Below, piece by piece: positions 16,031 through 24,887 of a DNA stretch of 64,000 bases. The DNA lies in assembly GCA_013359265.1 (NCBI GenBank), contig JABWCD010000002.1, positions 124,001 to 188,000 on the forward strand, read 5' to 3'. A model generated the notes under the pieces. That model saw only the letters and a list, made by a program, of their open reading frames with translations. It ran no database searches and was not told the origin of the DNA. A program made the position numbers and the translations under genes. Every line of letters starts with the position of its first letter. The first letter of the stretch is position 1. The DNA is from Candidatus Hydrogenedentota bacterium (lineage in GTDB: Bacteria > Hydrogenedentota > Hydrogenedentia > Hydrogenedentales > SLHB01).

Positions 16031-17719
16031 TTACTCCGCGCTCAACGCGAAGATCTTCGTGGACCGCATCTGAACCCGAATGCGCGCGGACGAATTGTCA
16101 AGCGTGGGCACGTTGCTATTGCCCTTCCATGTTACCGTAAACGCAACGTGGTCACCGACGATTGGGTCGCAATCCAGAACGGAACAGCCCGGCAACGGCT
16201 GAAGGTCCCGGTCGCACAATTCGACACGCACTTCGCCTGTACGCGCGGTCTGGACGTTCAAGATAATCTTCGATCCGAGCAGGCGCAGGTACGGCGTGGT
16301 GAACGAACCCTCCGATTCCGCCTCGATTGCGGACAGGCGGTCCGCCTTCCAGCGCGCGACGCCTTGGTTGCCTTCAACGAATCCCGCGCGCGGAAACTTG
16401 TGTGGCTGATTGTACGCGGAATAGAGCAACAGCAGATCACCGTCCGGGGCGCGCACGAACGACGGGACCGGCAACACGAAGTGGCTGTCCCAATCCTTCG
16501 CTGTGCCGGGTCGCAGCACCGGTCCTCCGGGCGCGAAGCGCCAGAGCGCGCCGTCACGGCTCGTCGCCGCGCGCACGACGCTGTTCTCCGTCCGCCGATC
16601 GTACGCGAGCACGAACATGAGATGCAGATCGTCGCGGCCGGGATACCGCGCCATCGCGTTCGCGTAATAATCGATATAGGGCGCTTCATTCGCATCCGGG
16701 GACAACACGGCGCGTGGCAGCGGGAAATCGCGGAAGTCTTTCGACTCGGCGCGTCCGATTGCGCGCCGGCCAAATTCCCACAGACGCGTGTAGGCCACGT
16801 AGCGTCGGATGCGCGTATCGAAAAACACAACCGTTTGTGTGTCGGCGTCGTGCAACAGGTTCGGCTCGGGGATCACGCGCCACGCGACGCCGTCCGCTGA
16901 GACGGCGGGAAACAGCACGTTTGCGGACATATCGCTCACCCGCGAACTTAGCGGCTTGCCCTTCTCTTTTGCGAAGGCGTGCAGTTTTTCAGGCGTTGCG
17001 CTTGCGAGGGTCGTCGTCTTGAATCGTTCGTCAGGCGGAGCGCTCGGATCGACAAAGACCGTTCCCGATTGCGCCACCTCCAGCGCGTCCGGTTTCTGGA
17101 ACATGCCCGAAGCGGCGCATTCGTCGCGGTTCGCGATGTACGCGAGGTTGGAGTGCGTGCGGTCGCCGAATGCGGTGGGGTTCGTCAGCGGTTTCCGCCA
17201 CGTCTTAAGGTCCGCCGATTCCGCATACGCGAGCCCGCCGGGGCATTCGTACCAGACACGGTATACGTGCGCGGCCTCGTCATAGAGCAGCGTGCGCGCT
17301 TTCATGTTCGCGCGCTCCCACGGATGCTCGACCGGGACCATGTCCGAGAAGACGCCGGCCTTCGTTGCCTCTTGCGCGCGAATGGCTACGCCGTGCGCAA
17401 ACCCGAGTGGAATCGCGCGCGCCTCGTCAGGCGACGTCAGTCCGTGAGGTCCGTCCAGCGGGAGCGTTTTGCCGTCCGGCCCGACCCATTCGTTTTGCCC
17501 GGCTTCGACCAGCGCCCAATCCGCGAACGGCATCGGTATACTACCTAGCTCAAGCCGGTTTGCTTCACTATCGAGCACGGGCGTCGTCTCACGCGTGTTG
17601 ACCATGCGAGACCTTTCGAGCGGCATCTCGCCCGCGTGCGCGCAGACGAGCGTGAGCGTAAACAGTAACGTTGTCCACGCGAGATGAGAACATTGCCTCT
17701 TGCAGCGATTTTGGCCCAT
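16031..17719 (-). CDS. Secreted five-bladed beta-propeller protein (glycoside-hydrolase 32/43-like fold)
   Basis: A 562-aa exported protein (signal MGQNRCKRQCSHLAWTTLLFTLTLVCAHA). Blade motifs such as YDEAAHVYRVWYEC, YAESADLKTW, FFDTRIRRYVAYTRLWEFGRRAIGRAES and SHFVLPVPSFVRAPDGDLLLLYSAYN resemble proteins of the GH32/43/68 clan. The catalytic acids cannot be assigned with confidence. The start could be the ATG at 17728 or the one at 17719; the latter has an AGGG at 9-nt spacing. It is the first gene of a two-gene operon. Confidence 0.7.
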   Translation of the reverse strand: MGQNRCKRQCSHLAWTTLLFTLTLVCAHAGEMPLERSRMVNTRETTPVLDSEANRLELGSIPMPFADWALVEAGQNEWVGPDGKTLPLDGPHGLTSPDEARAIPLGFAHGVAIRAQEATKAGVFSDMVPVEHPWERANMKARTLLYDEAAHVYRVWYECPGGLAYAESADLKTWRKPLTNPTAFGDRTHSNLAYIANRDECAASGMFQKPDALEVAQSGTVFVDPSAPPDERFKTTTLASATPEKLHAFAKEKGKPLSSRVSDMSANVLFPAVSADGVAWRVIPEPNLLHDADTQTVVFFDTRIRRYVAYTRLWEFGRRAIGRAESKDFRDFPLPRAVLSPDANEAPYIDYYANAMARYPGRDDLHLMFVLAYDRRTENSVVRAATSRDGALWRFAPGGPVLRPGTAKDWDSHFVLPVPSFVRAPDGDLLLLYSAYNQPHKFPRAGFVEGNQGVARWKADRLSAIEAESEGSFTTPYLRLLGSKIILNVQTARTGEVRVELCDRDLQPLPGCSVLDCDPIVGDHVAFTVTWKGNSNVPTLDNSSARIRVQMRSTKIFALSAE

Positions 17720-17833
17720 GCGGCGCATCCCTGAATGTACCAATCGGGGAAGCATCATAGCATCGTGCAACGACGAGGACTTGCAGATACACTATGGGGC
17801 GAGAGCTTCCGTCCAACAGCGCTACACTACGCC

Positions 17834-18397
17834 ATGTTCACGCTACGCCTTGCCATATCCGACGACACGCCAAACTTGCGCGAACTGATCCAGAGATCCG
17901 TGCGCGGGTTGAGTGCGGGCTATTATTCAGAGCAGGAAATCGAGAGCGCGCTTATCCATATCTTTGGGCCCGATACCGCGTTGATCGACGACGGCACTTA
18001 TGCGGTTATCGAAGCGGGCAGTGTGTTAGCGGCGGCGGGCGGATGGAGCCGCCTGAGCACCTTGTGCGGCGGGGACCAACTGAAATCGGGATCGGAATCG
18101 CGGCTTGACCCAGCCAGGGATGCGGCGCGCATCCGCGCATTTTTCGTTCACCCTGATTTTGCGCGGCGCGGCCTCGGGCGCATGCTATACACGTGGTGCG
18201 AGGGTCAGGCGCGTGATGCAGGATTCCGGCGGTTCGAACTCATCGCGACGTTGCCGGGCGAGCCGCTATACTCCGCGCTCGGGTTTGAACCGGTCGAACG
18301 CTACGCGCTGCCGATGTCCAACGGCGTTGACCTGCCCGTCGTGCGCATGGTCCGCGCGATCGAAGGCGCGAAAGAGGAGGCGAGGGCATCAACATGA
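17834..18397 (+). CDS. GNAT-family N-acetyltransferase
   Basis: A 187-aa protein with the GNAT core: an N-terminal TLRLAISDDTPNLRELIQRSV strand-helix, an acetyl-CoA-binding segment FFVHPDFARRGLGRMLYTWCE (the R-R-G-L-G loop) and C-terminal LYSALGFEPVERYALPM. The acceptor is unknown. Its stop overlaps the start of the HEAT-like gene in ATGA. The start at 17834 was picked because similarity begins at MFTLRLA. Confidence 0.88.
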   Translation: MFTLRLAISDDTPNLRELIQRSVRGLSAGYYSEQEIESALIHIFGPDTALIDDGTYAVIEAGSVLAAAGGWSRLSTLCGGDQLKSGSESRLDPARDAARIRAFFVHPDFARRGLGRMLYTWCEGQARDAGFRRFELIATLPGEPLYSALGFEPVERYALPMSNGVDLPVVRMVRAIEGAKEEARAST

Positions 18398-18840
18398 CTG
18401 CTGAAGAGATTCGGAAACTGGTGAAGAGGTTGGACAGTTCGTCCAACGAGGAATGTCAAGAAGCGTGGGAGCGGCTGCGCGATCTGGGGCCGGCCGTTGT
18501 CCCTTACTTGCTAGAGGCCTACCGCAGTTTTCGTAAGGCGCGCGGCCGCGTCGAGCTGGTGTTTCATTCCATCCGCTACGCGAGGACGAGCGAAGACGCG
18601 TATCAGCTTGGGATAATCGCCTTGTCCGACAAAGCGACGCTTGTGCGGTATCGCGCGTGCATGTTGCTTGCGTATTCGTTGCGGCGCGACGCGGTCCCGC
18701 ATCTCAAAACGCTGCTTACGCATGCGGACGCCGCTACCGTCGAGGACGCAAAAGCGGCTATCGATGCCATACAAAGCCAGAACCACAACTATTTCGTTGA
18801 CCGAACCCACACGGGCCGGTCCTTTCTGAGCGTAAGTTAG
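18394..18840 (+). CDS. HEAT-repeat-like protein, function unknown
   Basis: A 148-aa helical protein. Paired-helix segments (NEECQEAWERLRDLGPAVVPYLLEAY, then ATLVRYRACMLLAYSLRRDAVPHLKTLLTH, then ATVEDAKAAIDAI) have the hydrophobic spacing of HEAT repeats. Probably a small protein-binding scaffold, co-translated with the acetyltransferase it overlaps. No partner can be named. Confidence 0.65.
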   Translation: MTAEEIRKLVKRLDSSSNEECQEAWERLRDLGPAVVPYLLEAYRSFRKARGRVELVFHSIRYARTSEDAYQLGIIALSDKATLVRYRACMLLAYSLRRDAVPHLKTLLTHADAATVEDAKAAIDAIQSQNHNYFVDRTHTGRSFLSVS

Positions 18841-18921
18841 CGGGAGACGCCGCGGAACCCCCGTGGCGCCGCGGTTCCGGCAAACTTGCCGGTCGCGTTC
18901 GATTTGAATACGCTCTCGCCG

Positions 18922-19818
18922 ATGAAGCACACCGCCGCCATAACGTTCCTAATTGCCGTGCTGTGCCTCGGGTGCAGACCGCCGAGCGAACAACGAGTCG
19001 CCTATATCACGACAATCAATCCATTGCGCGCGATCGTTGCGGAACTGGTTGGCGATCGCGGCGAGGTGAGCGAACTGCTCGCGCCGGGCGCTTCGCCGCA
19101 CACCTACGAGCCGCGTCCGTCAGACGCGATGGCAGCAGAGTCGGCCCTCGCGGTGTTCTACGCCGCCGAAGACATCGACGCGTGGGCGGCGAAGCTGCCG
19201 GCGAAGACTCGGATTGAGATGTTTTCCCTCGTCCCGGCCTCGGACCGGATTGAATACGACGCGGATGGCGAACACGACGATCACGACGAGGACGGACATC
19301 ACCACGAAACGGGCTACAATGGCCACTTCTGGTCGGATCCCCGCATCGTGAGCGCCATCATTCCGAATTTGGTCGAAAAGTTGATCGAACTCGACCCCGC
19401 GGGCGCGGACACGTACCGGAACAACGCATCGCGTTTCAGCGCGGAACTGAACGAATTGGATTCGGAGATGAAGTCGGCGTTTGCGGGCCTGGAGAACCGG
19501 CCCGTGTTCATGTTCCATCCGTCGTGGTCGTATTTCATGCGGCGGTACGGGCTGACTGTCGGCGGAATGGTCGAGCCGTTTCCCGGCAAGGAACCCACAC
19601 CGAAATACATTGACGAACTCGTGGACGCGGCACGCGCGAAGGGCGTGCGCGCCGTGTTCACGGAGCCGCAGTTGCCGCGCCGGCCCGCGGAAGTGATTGC
19701 CGAGGCTTGCCAACTGTCTTTGTTTGAACTCGATCCAAACGGCGGAGGGGAGGGCCGCCGCACCTACCGCGAGTTGATCACCTACAATGCGGACATGCTG
19801 AAGAAGGCCCTTCAATGA
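18922..19818 (+). CDS. znuA: Zinc ABC transporter substrate-binding lipoprotein
   Basis: A 298-aa member of the cluster 9 (metal) solute-binding family. It has a lipoprotein signal ending in LCLGC (Cys 18), the first ligand region in GASPHTYEPRPSD and a His/Asp-rich loop (HDDHDEDGHHH) followed by GHFWSDPR. The second half holds HPSWSYFMRRYGL and FTEPQLPRRPAEVIA. This pattern belongs to zinc rather than manganese binders. It delivers zinc to the permease. It is first in a four-gene unit; the ATPase gene overlaps its end by 4 nt. No Zur box was recognised upstream. Confidence 0.9.
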   Translation: MKHTAAITFLIAVLCLGCRPPSEQRVAYITTINPLRAIVAELVGDRGEVSELLAPGASPHTYEPRPSDAMAAESALAVFYAAEDIDAWAAKLPAKTRIEMFSLVPASDRIEYDADGEHDDHDEDGHHHETGYNGHFWSDPRIVSAIIPNLVEKLIELDPAGADTYRNNASRFSAELNELDSEMKSAFAGLENRPVFMFHPSWSYFMRRYGLTVGGMVEPFPGKEPTPKYIDELVDAARAKGVRAVFTEPQLPRRPAEVIAEACQLSLFELDPNGGGEGRRTYRELITYNADMLKKALQ

Positions 19819-20567
19819 GCGCGCCGGCAATCGAGGCCACGCGCGTCAGCGTGCGGTTTGGCGAAGTGGACGCGTTGCGCGGCGTGAGTTTTGCGGCGCC
19901 GGAGGGCGCGTTTGTCGCGCTGATAGGACCGAACGGCGCCGGCAAGACGACGCTGCTGAACGTCGTGCTTGGACTCCAACGCGCGCACAGCGGAAGCGTT
20001 TCCATCTTCGGCAAGCCGCCGGACACATTACCCGCCGAATTGCTCGGCTACGTTCCACAAGTGAAGACGCTCGACCGTTCGTTTCCCGGGCGCGCGCTCG
20101 AGTTGGTCGTCACGGGCATTCGCCGTTCGTGGCCGTGGCGCATCGCCTCGGCGGATCGCGATGCGGCGCTCGCGGCGATGGAGCGCACCGGCGTCGCGCG
20201 CATTGCGGACCGCCCCATCGCGAAGCTTTCCGGCGGCGAATTGCAGCGCGTGTATCTCGCGCGCGCGTTGGTTCGCGGTCCGAAATTGCTCGTGCTCGAC
20301 GAACCGGGCGCGGGAATGGACATTGCGGGCGAAGCCGAGATGTACCACATTCTCGAACGCGACCGGCGCGACCGCGGCGCGACTGTGCTTATGATCACGC
20401 ACGACTGGGAAGGCGCGCGCACGCACGCCTCGCACGTGCTCCTGATGGATCGCGGACTGGCCGCGTTCGGCGCGCCCTCAGAAGTCGCGCGCGAGGAGCG
20501 GCTGCTGCAGGTGTTCGGCTACGCGGGACACAAGGCCGCAAGCCACGGGCGTTCGTCCGATGCTTGA
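19815..20567 (+). CDS. znuC: Zinc ABC transporter ATP-binding protein
   Basis: A 250-aa ABC ATPase with Walker A GPNGAGKTT, the Q-loop in YVPQVK, signature LSGGELQR, Walker B LLVLDEP and switch His in ITHDWEGAR. It drives import through the membrane partner encoded next. The start overlaps znuA by 4 nt; the end overlaps znuB by 8 nt. Metal specificity is assigned from the operon. Confidence 0.92.
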   Translation: MSAPAIEATRVSVRFGEVDALRGVSFAAPEGAFVALIGPNGAGKTTLLNVVLGLQRAHSGSVSIFGKPPDTLPAELLGYVPQVKTLDRSFPGRALELVVTGIRRSWPWRIASADRDAALAAMERTGVARIADRPIAKLSGGELQRVYLARALVRGPKLLVLDEPGAGMDIAGEAEMYHILERDRRDRGATVLMITHDWEGARTHASHVLLMDRGLAAFGAPSEVAREERLLQVFGYAGHKAASHGRSSDA

Positions 20568-21360
20568 CGCGTTCGGGTCCGTCACCATGCAACGAGCGCT
20601 TGGCGCCGGCGTGTTGATTGGCTTTGTCGCCAGTTATTTCGGCGTGTTCGTCGTGCAACGGCGGATGGCTTTTCTCGGCAGCGGGCTTGCCCATGCGGCG
20701 TTTGGCGGCGTCGCGTTGGGAATCCTCGCAAGCATCCAGCCCATCGGCATCGCGATCCCGTTTACGGTCGCCGTCGCCGTCGCGATCGTGTGGGTGCGCG
20801 AAAGCACGGAACTCGCGGAGGATACCGCGATAGGCGTGTTGTTTGCCGCGTCGATGGCATTGGGTGTCGTATTCGTCTCGTTGCGAGAAGGATTCAGCAC
20901 GGATGTGCAGTCGTATTTGTTCGGATCGATCCTGTTCCTGGATCCCTCGGATGTTTGGCTCGCGGCGGCGATGGCATGCGCGACGCTCGTGACCGTGCCG
21001 CTGTGGGGCGCGTGGGCTTATGCGACGTTCGATCGCAATCTGGCGCGCACGGACCGGCTGCGCGTCGCCGCGTACGACTACGCGCTGGCCGTCGCAATGG
21101 CGATCGCTATCGTCGTATCGATCAAGATCGTCGGGATACTACTGATCTCTGCGTTTCTGGTATTGCCCGCGGCGACGGCGCGGCTGTTGTCACGATCGTT
21201 TGCGCAGATGACGGTCCTTTCCATCGTGATTGGAACGATCACGCCGGCGATCGGACTGTACATTTCGTATGTAACGGACCTGCCCAGTGGGGCGACGATC
21301 ATCCTGGTCCAGGCCGGACTGTTCCTGCTTGCGTTGGGGACGCGGCGTGCGGCACAGTGA
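20560..21360 (+). CDS. znuB: Zinc ABC transporter permease
   Basis: A 266-aa very hydrophobic protein with 7-8 predicted membrane helices and the family hallmarks RRMAFLGSGLAHAAFGGVALG near the N-terminus and ILLISAFLVLPAATARLL towards the end. This is the ABC-3 (ZnuB/MntB) permease family. Co-translated with the ATPase. Confidence 0.92.
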   Translation: MLDAFGSVTMQRALGAGVLIGFVASYFGVFVVQRRMAFLGSGLAHAAFGGVALGILASIQPIGIAIPFTVAVAVAIVWVRESTELAEDTAIGVLFAASMALGVVFVSLREGFSTDVQSYLFGSILFLDPSDVWLAAAMACATLVTVPLWGAWAYATFDRNLARTDRLRVAAYDYALAVAMAIAIVVSIKIVGILLISAFLVLPAATARLLSRSFAQMTVLSIVIGTITPAIGLYISYVTDLPSGATIILVQAGLFLLALGTRRAAQ

Positions 21361-21367
21361 GGGCGCC

Positions 21368-21721
21368 ATGAGTACCTGCAACCGGCATCACGACCACGAT
21401 CACCAACACGGCCCCGAATGCGGCCACACCGCTATCGAGCACGACGGGCACACCGACTACCTGCGCAACGGGCACCTGCTGCACGCCCACGGCGATCACT
21501 ACGACGACCACGTGATTTCAGTCTCCGCAACAAACCCCGACGAATGCACCGCGGGCCATGCGTGCGCCGCGCATCCGCGCGAACACGTCCACGGGCCCGG
21601 TTGCGGGCACGAACCCATTCCGCACGGCGATCATGTGGATTACCTCGTCGACGGGCATTTGCACCATCCGCACGGCGACCACTGCGACGACCACGGGCCG
21701 GTGAATGTGGTGGGCGGGTAG
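21368..21721 (+). CDS. Duplicated His/Cys-rich metal-binding protein of the zinc operon
   Basis: A 117-aa soluble protein made mostly of two similar ~31-residue units. Each has CGH, then HxDYL, then GHL and HGDH with DDH, so each unit could hold several zinc ions. Linkers and the N-terminus (HHDHDHQHG) add more ligands. Related small His-rich proteins sit beside zinc transporters in actinobacteria. It starts 7 nt after znuB, so expression with the transporter is likely. A cytoplasmic zinc buffer or chaperone is inferred; no signal peptide is visible. Confidence 0.8.
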   Translation: MSTCNRHHDHDHQHGPECGHTAIEHDGHTDYLRNGHLLHAHGDHYDDHVISVSATNPDECTAGHACAAHPREHVHGPGCGHEPIPHGDHVDYLVDGHLHHPHGDHCDDHGPVNVVGG

Positions 21722-21736
21722 CGGGGAGACGAGTTT

Positions 21737-21839
21737 ACATCCCCCTAAATCCCCCTTCAAAGGGGGACTTAATACAGAACCAAAACAGTCGTTTTCCGAT
21801 TCTTAAAGCCCCCCTTTGAAGGGGGATTTAGGGGGATGT
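21737..21839. repeat. CCCCCTTTGAAGGGGG palindromic element, copy B1
   Basis: Two nearly perfect 37-nt arms start ACATCCCCCTAAATCCCCC and end GGGGGATTTAGGGGGATGT, separated by a 29-nt loop. Each arm also contains the smaller palindrome CCCCCTTcaaAGGGGG. Copies B2 and B3 share the terminal ACATCCCC/GGGGATGT and a central CTTAA. It sits right after the zinc operon and might also act in termination. Confidence 0.85.
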
Positions 21840-21930
21840 GGGTATCGATATGGACGTGGATTCGCGTTGCGTGCGTTCCCGAATACTGCCGAACGGACGA
21901 TGCATCGTCCCACCCTCGCACCGATCGATC

Positions 21931-22854
21931 CTACAGATTTAGTCTCCGAATCTGCTTGCGGTATTGGCGATACAATAGATACACGGCTGCCACGATCGCG
22001 GCAAATACCGGCGACCATACGAGCACCCATATAACCATTGACCAGATCACCTGCAAGAATCCGACCAGCGAGCGGATCGCCTCGGAAAACTCCTTCGCGG
22101 TGCTGAACGATTGCGGCGGAACGATCGGCTCGGCCTTTGCCTTTTCCTGGAGCGTGACCGTAATCGTGGAGAACGACACGCGGTTCGTCAGGAAGCGAAG
22201 ACGCCCTTCCATCCGCTCGATTTGCTCGCGCACGCGCGTCAGTTCATTTTCGACGCGGAGGATGTCCTCGAGCTGGGCCGCGCGATTGAGGTGATCGATG
22301 AGGCGCTCCTCGGTCTTCTTCAAGTTCCGCACGCGCGAATCGGTGTCAACGTACTCCTCCGTCACGTCCTCGGTCGAGACTTGCTTGTTGAGAATCTTTC
22401 CGAGCGATTCGAGACTCGATATCGACTGGTCGAACTTGTCCGCGGGCACGCGCACCTGCATGGTCACCGTGCGCCGGCCCAGCGCATCCACAAACTCGTT
22501 CAGGTTCGATACGTACGCGCCGGCAGATTGCAGTGTGCCGACCAAGGTATTGGTGGCCGTACGCGCGTCGTCGCACTCGACGGTCACCGTGGCGTTCTTG
22601 ATGAGGTAGACGTCGGGCTGGCTCGATGCAAGACTGGCCAGACCGCCCGCGCCCGGCGTACCGGCCTCGTCGCCCGCCGAACCCACTCCGGCGTCCTTTG
22701 CAGGTGCGGCGGCGGGTTGCCGGCTCTCCATCACTAGCCGGGCTTGCTCAAAGGCTTCTTGCGACTGCACTGCTCCCCGATAGGCTGGGCTGCAACCCCA
22801 GGAAGCCACGGCCGCAAAGAGGACGATCAGATTAACTACTCGGGACAATGACAT
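21931..22854 (-). CDS. DUF4349-family lipoprotein
   Basis: A 307-aa protein with a lipoprotein signal (NLIVLFAAVASWGCSP). After an Ala/Gly linker comes the DUF4349 domain: VYLIKNATVTVECDDARTA, GAYVSNLNEF, VRVPADKFDQSISSLESLG and a coiled-coil stretch VRNLKKTEERLIDHLNRAAQ to QIERMEGRLRFL. A C-terminal transmembrane helix (VIWSMVIWVLVWSPVFAAIVAAVYLLY) follows. It should be anchored at both ends of its extracytoplasmic part. The start at 22854 has GAGGAG upstream. The gene lies between palindromic copies B1 and B2. Confidence 0.85.
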   Translation of the reverse strand: MSLSRVVNLIVLFAAVASWGCSPAYRGAVQSQEAFEQARLVMESRQPAAAPAKDAGVGSAGDEAGTPGAGGLASLASSQPDVYLIKNATVTVECDDARTATNTLVGTLQSAGAYVSNLNEFVDALGRRTVTMQVRVPADKFDQSISSLESLGKILNKQVSTEDVTEEYVDTDSRVRNLKKTEERLIDHLNRAAQLEDILRVENELTRVREQIERMEGRLRFLTNRVSFSTITVTLQEKAKAEPIVPPQSFSTAKEFSEAIRSLVGFLQVIWSMVIWVLVWSPVFAAIVAAVYLLYRQYRKQIRRLNL

Positions 22855-22963
22855 GGAATTGCTCCTCAACGGTTGCCCATCCGATGTTTTGGACACCGTG
22901 CGGCTACAAAGGTTCAATTCATCCCGGCACCAGAGTTGGCGAGTCGTGCGATCGTTGCGATGC

Positions 22964-23062
22964 ACATCCCCTATCCCCCTTCAAATGGGGACGTAATTCG
23001 GATCATATAGTGTCATTCTGCGCTCCTTAACGTCCCCCTTCGAAAGTGGTTTAGTGGGACGT
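22964..23062. repeat. CCCCCTTTGAAGGGGG palindromic element, copy B2 (degenerate)
   Basis: Left arm from ACATCCCCTATCCCCC, right arm from TTAACGTCCCCCTTC to GTGGGACGT. The same outline and length (~100 nt) as B1, with several mismatches between arms. It lies between the DUF4349 gene and the acyl-CoA synthetase gene. Confidence 0.7.
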
Positions 23063-23156
23063 TGGTCTTATACACGCGCGGGCAGGAACGATTTAGTCAT
23101 GTCAATCGCTCCAGTTGAGACCAAACCAGTATACAGCGCAAACCCGAAACGTGTCT

Positions 23157-24740
23157 CTATACCAGCGATTCCTGCAGCTCGGCCTTCAGCGCCATTTTGT
23201 TCACTTTGCCGTTCGGAAGCAGCGGCAGCAGCGGGCGCACCTCGATGCGCTTGGGCACCTTGAAATTCACGAGATTCTCTTTGCAGTGCGCGTGGAGGTC
23301 GTCCGTGGCGGGCGACTTGCCCGGGTGCGGCATAACGAACGCGTGGCCGACCTCCTGGTAGAGTTCGTGCGGCACGCCGATCACGGCGGCCATGAGCACT
23401 TCGGGGTGCTGTTCGAGCACGTCCTCGATCTCGCGCGGGAAGACGTTTTCGCCGCCTGTCTTGAACATTTCCGATTTGCGCGACGAAATGCGGACGTATC
23501 CGCGTTCGTCCAACGACCCGAGGTCGCCGGAGTAGTACCAGCCGTCCGGATCGAGCGCGGCGGCAGTTTGCTCGGGCTTGTTCCAGTACTCCTTCATCAT
23601 GAAGGGGCCGCGCACGGCAATCTCGCCGATCTGCCCCCGCGGCACGTCGCGGCGGTGTTCGTCCACGATGCGCAACTCGAACGGCGGGACGCAGCGCCCC
23701 GCGGTTTGCAGCAGCGTGTCGTACGAATCGTCCGGATCGGAGTAGGTGACGAACCCGCACATTTCCGTCGCGCCGTAGCCCGTGGCGAGCTTCGCGCCAT
23801 GGCGCGCGGCGAGTTTGGTCAAGACGTCCAGCACGAGTTGCGGGGCAGTGGCACCGCCCCACGCGTACACGCGCACGCTCGAAAAATCGGTCTCGCGAAA
23901 TGCCGGCAATCCAAACTGCATGAGAAACATCGCGGGGACTTGCCCGAACATCGTGACGCGCTCGCGCTCGACCAACTTCAGCGTCTCCGACGGCTCGAAC
24001 CGATCCATCATAATTGAGGCGCCGCCGACATAGACGCACGCGTAGCCGATTTCGACCGCGGCGGCGACGTGATTGATCGGGAAGTGCATGAGACAACGCA
24101 TCTCGCCGTCCATATAGAGGTGATCGATCTGGACGGCGACGTTCGCGAGAATGCTGCGGTGCGTCTGCACGACGCCCTTCGGTTTACCCGTCGAGCCGGA
24201 GGTGTACATCAGGAGCGCGTTGTCGTCCGGCGCGCATTCGGCGGCGCGCGCATCGAGTTTCGCGGCGAGGTGCGGGCGCGGCTTCGACACGTATTCGCCA
24301 TAGCTCTCGCATCCCGAGGGCGGTTCGCCGATGACGAGCACCTTCTTGATGCACGGGAACTCGCGCGCGAGCACCTCGATTTCAGGGCCCAGATCGCGGT
24401 CATAGTAGTGCCGCAACGCGACGAGTACGGTCGGCTGGCAGTCGCCGACGATGTAGCGCATTTCCTGGAGCGTGAACTTCGGCGAAATGCCGAGCCACAT
24501 CGCGCCCACCTGGTTCGCGGCCATGAACGTGTAGAAGAACTCGGGCCGCGCCATCGCGACAAGCGCCACGCGATCGCCGCGCTCGACACCCGCTTCGAGA
24601 AACGCGAGCGCATTTGCGGTCACGGCGCCGGCGAACTCGCGGTAGGTGACGTGTTCGTCCTCGAAGACAATCGCTTCCGCGCCGGGCTTTGTGTCCGCCC
24701 AGTCGTAGACGTACTTCCAGGTGAGATCGTGTTTGGTCAT
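23157..24740 (-). CDS. AMP-dependent acyl-CoA synthetase/ligase
   Basis: A 527-aa protein of the ANL superfamily: P-loop-like YTSGSTGKPKGV, the adenine-binding region GYGATEMCG, GDLGSLDERGYVRISSRKSEMFKTGGENVFPREIE (hinge and A8 region) and catalytic Lys in PLLPNGKVNKMA. It activates a carboxylic acid as acyl-AMP and then acyl-CoA. The chain length is unknown. The start at 24740 has AGGAGA upstream. It lies downstream of a MaoC-like dehydratase gene in the same direction, suggesting a common acyl-CoA pathway. Confidence 0.9.
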   Translation of the reverse strand: MTKHDLTWKYVYDWADTKPGAEAIVFEDEHVTYREFAGAVTANALAFLEAGVERGDRVALVAMARPEFFYTFMAANQVGAMWLGISPKFTLQEMRYIVGDCQPTVLVALRHYYDRDLGPEIEVLAREFPCIKKVLVIGEPPSGCESYGEYVSKPRPHLAAKLDARAAECAPDDNALLMYTSGSTGKPKGVVQTHRSILANVAVQIDHLYMDGEMRCLMHFPINHVAAAVEIGYACVYVGGASIMMDRFEPSETLKLVERERVTMFGQVPAMFLMQFGLPAFRETDFSSVRVYAWGGATAPQLVLDVLTKLAARHGAKLATGYGATEMCGFVTYSDPDDSYDTLLQTAGRCVPPFELRIVDEHRRDVPRGQIGEIAVRGPFMMKEYWNKPEQTAAALDPDGWYYSGDLGSLDERGYVRISSRKSEMFKTGGENVFPREIEDVLEQHPEVLMAAVIGVPHELYQEVGHAFVMPHPGKSPATDDLHAHCKENLVNFKVPKRIEVRPLLPLLPNGKVNKMALKAELQESLV

Positions 24741-24768
24741 GTTCGTCTCCTGTAAGAACTGGCGCGAG

Positions 24769-24862
24769 ACGTGCTCGCGCACGTGCCCGTCATTCGTAAC
24801 CGACGCATCGAAGATCAAGACATGATCGACGAGTACGGTGATGACGCACGGGCACGAATAGC
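24769..24862. repeat. CACGA/TTACGA intergenic repeat, copy A3
   Basis: Arms GTGCCCGTCATTCGTAAC and GAGTACGGTGATGACGCACG around a short centre; similar to the reverse complement of copy A2. In the 147-nt gap upstream of the acyl-CoA synthetase. Confidence 0.55.
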
Positions 24863-24887
24863 CCGAAGGTCCGCCCGTGCCGCGGTC

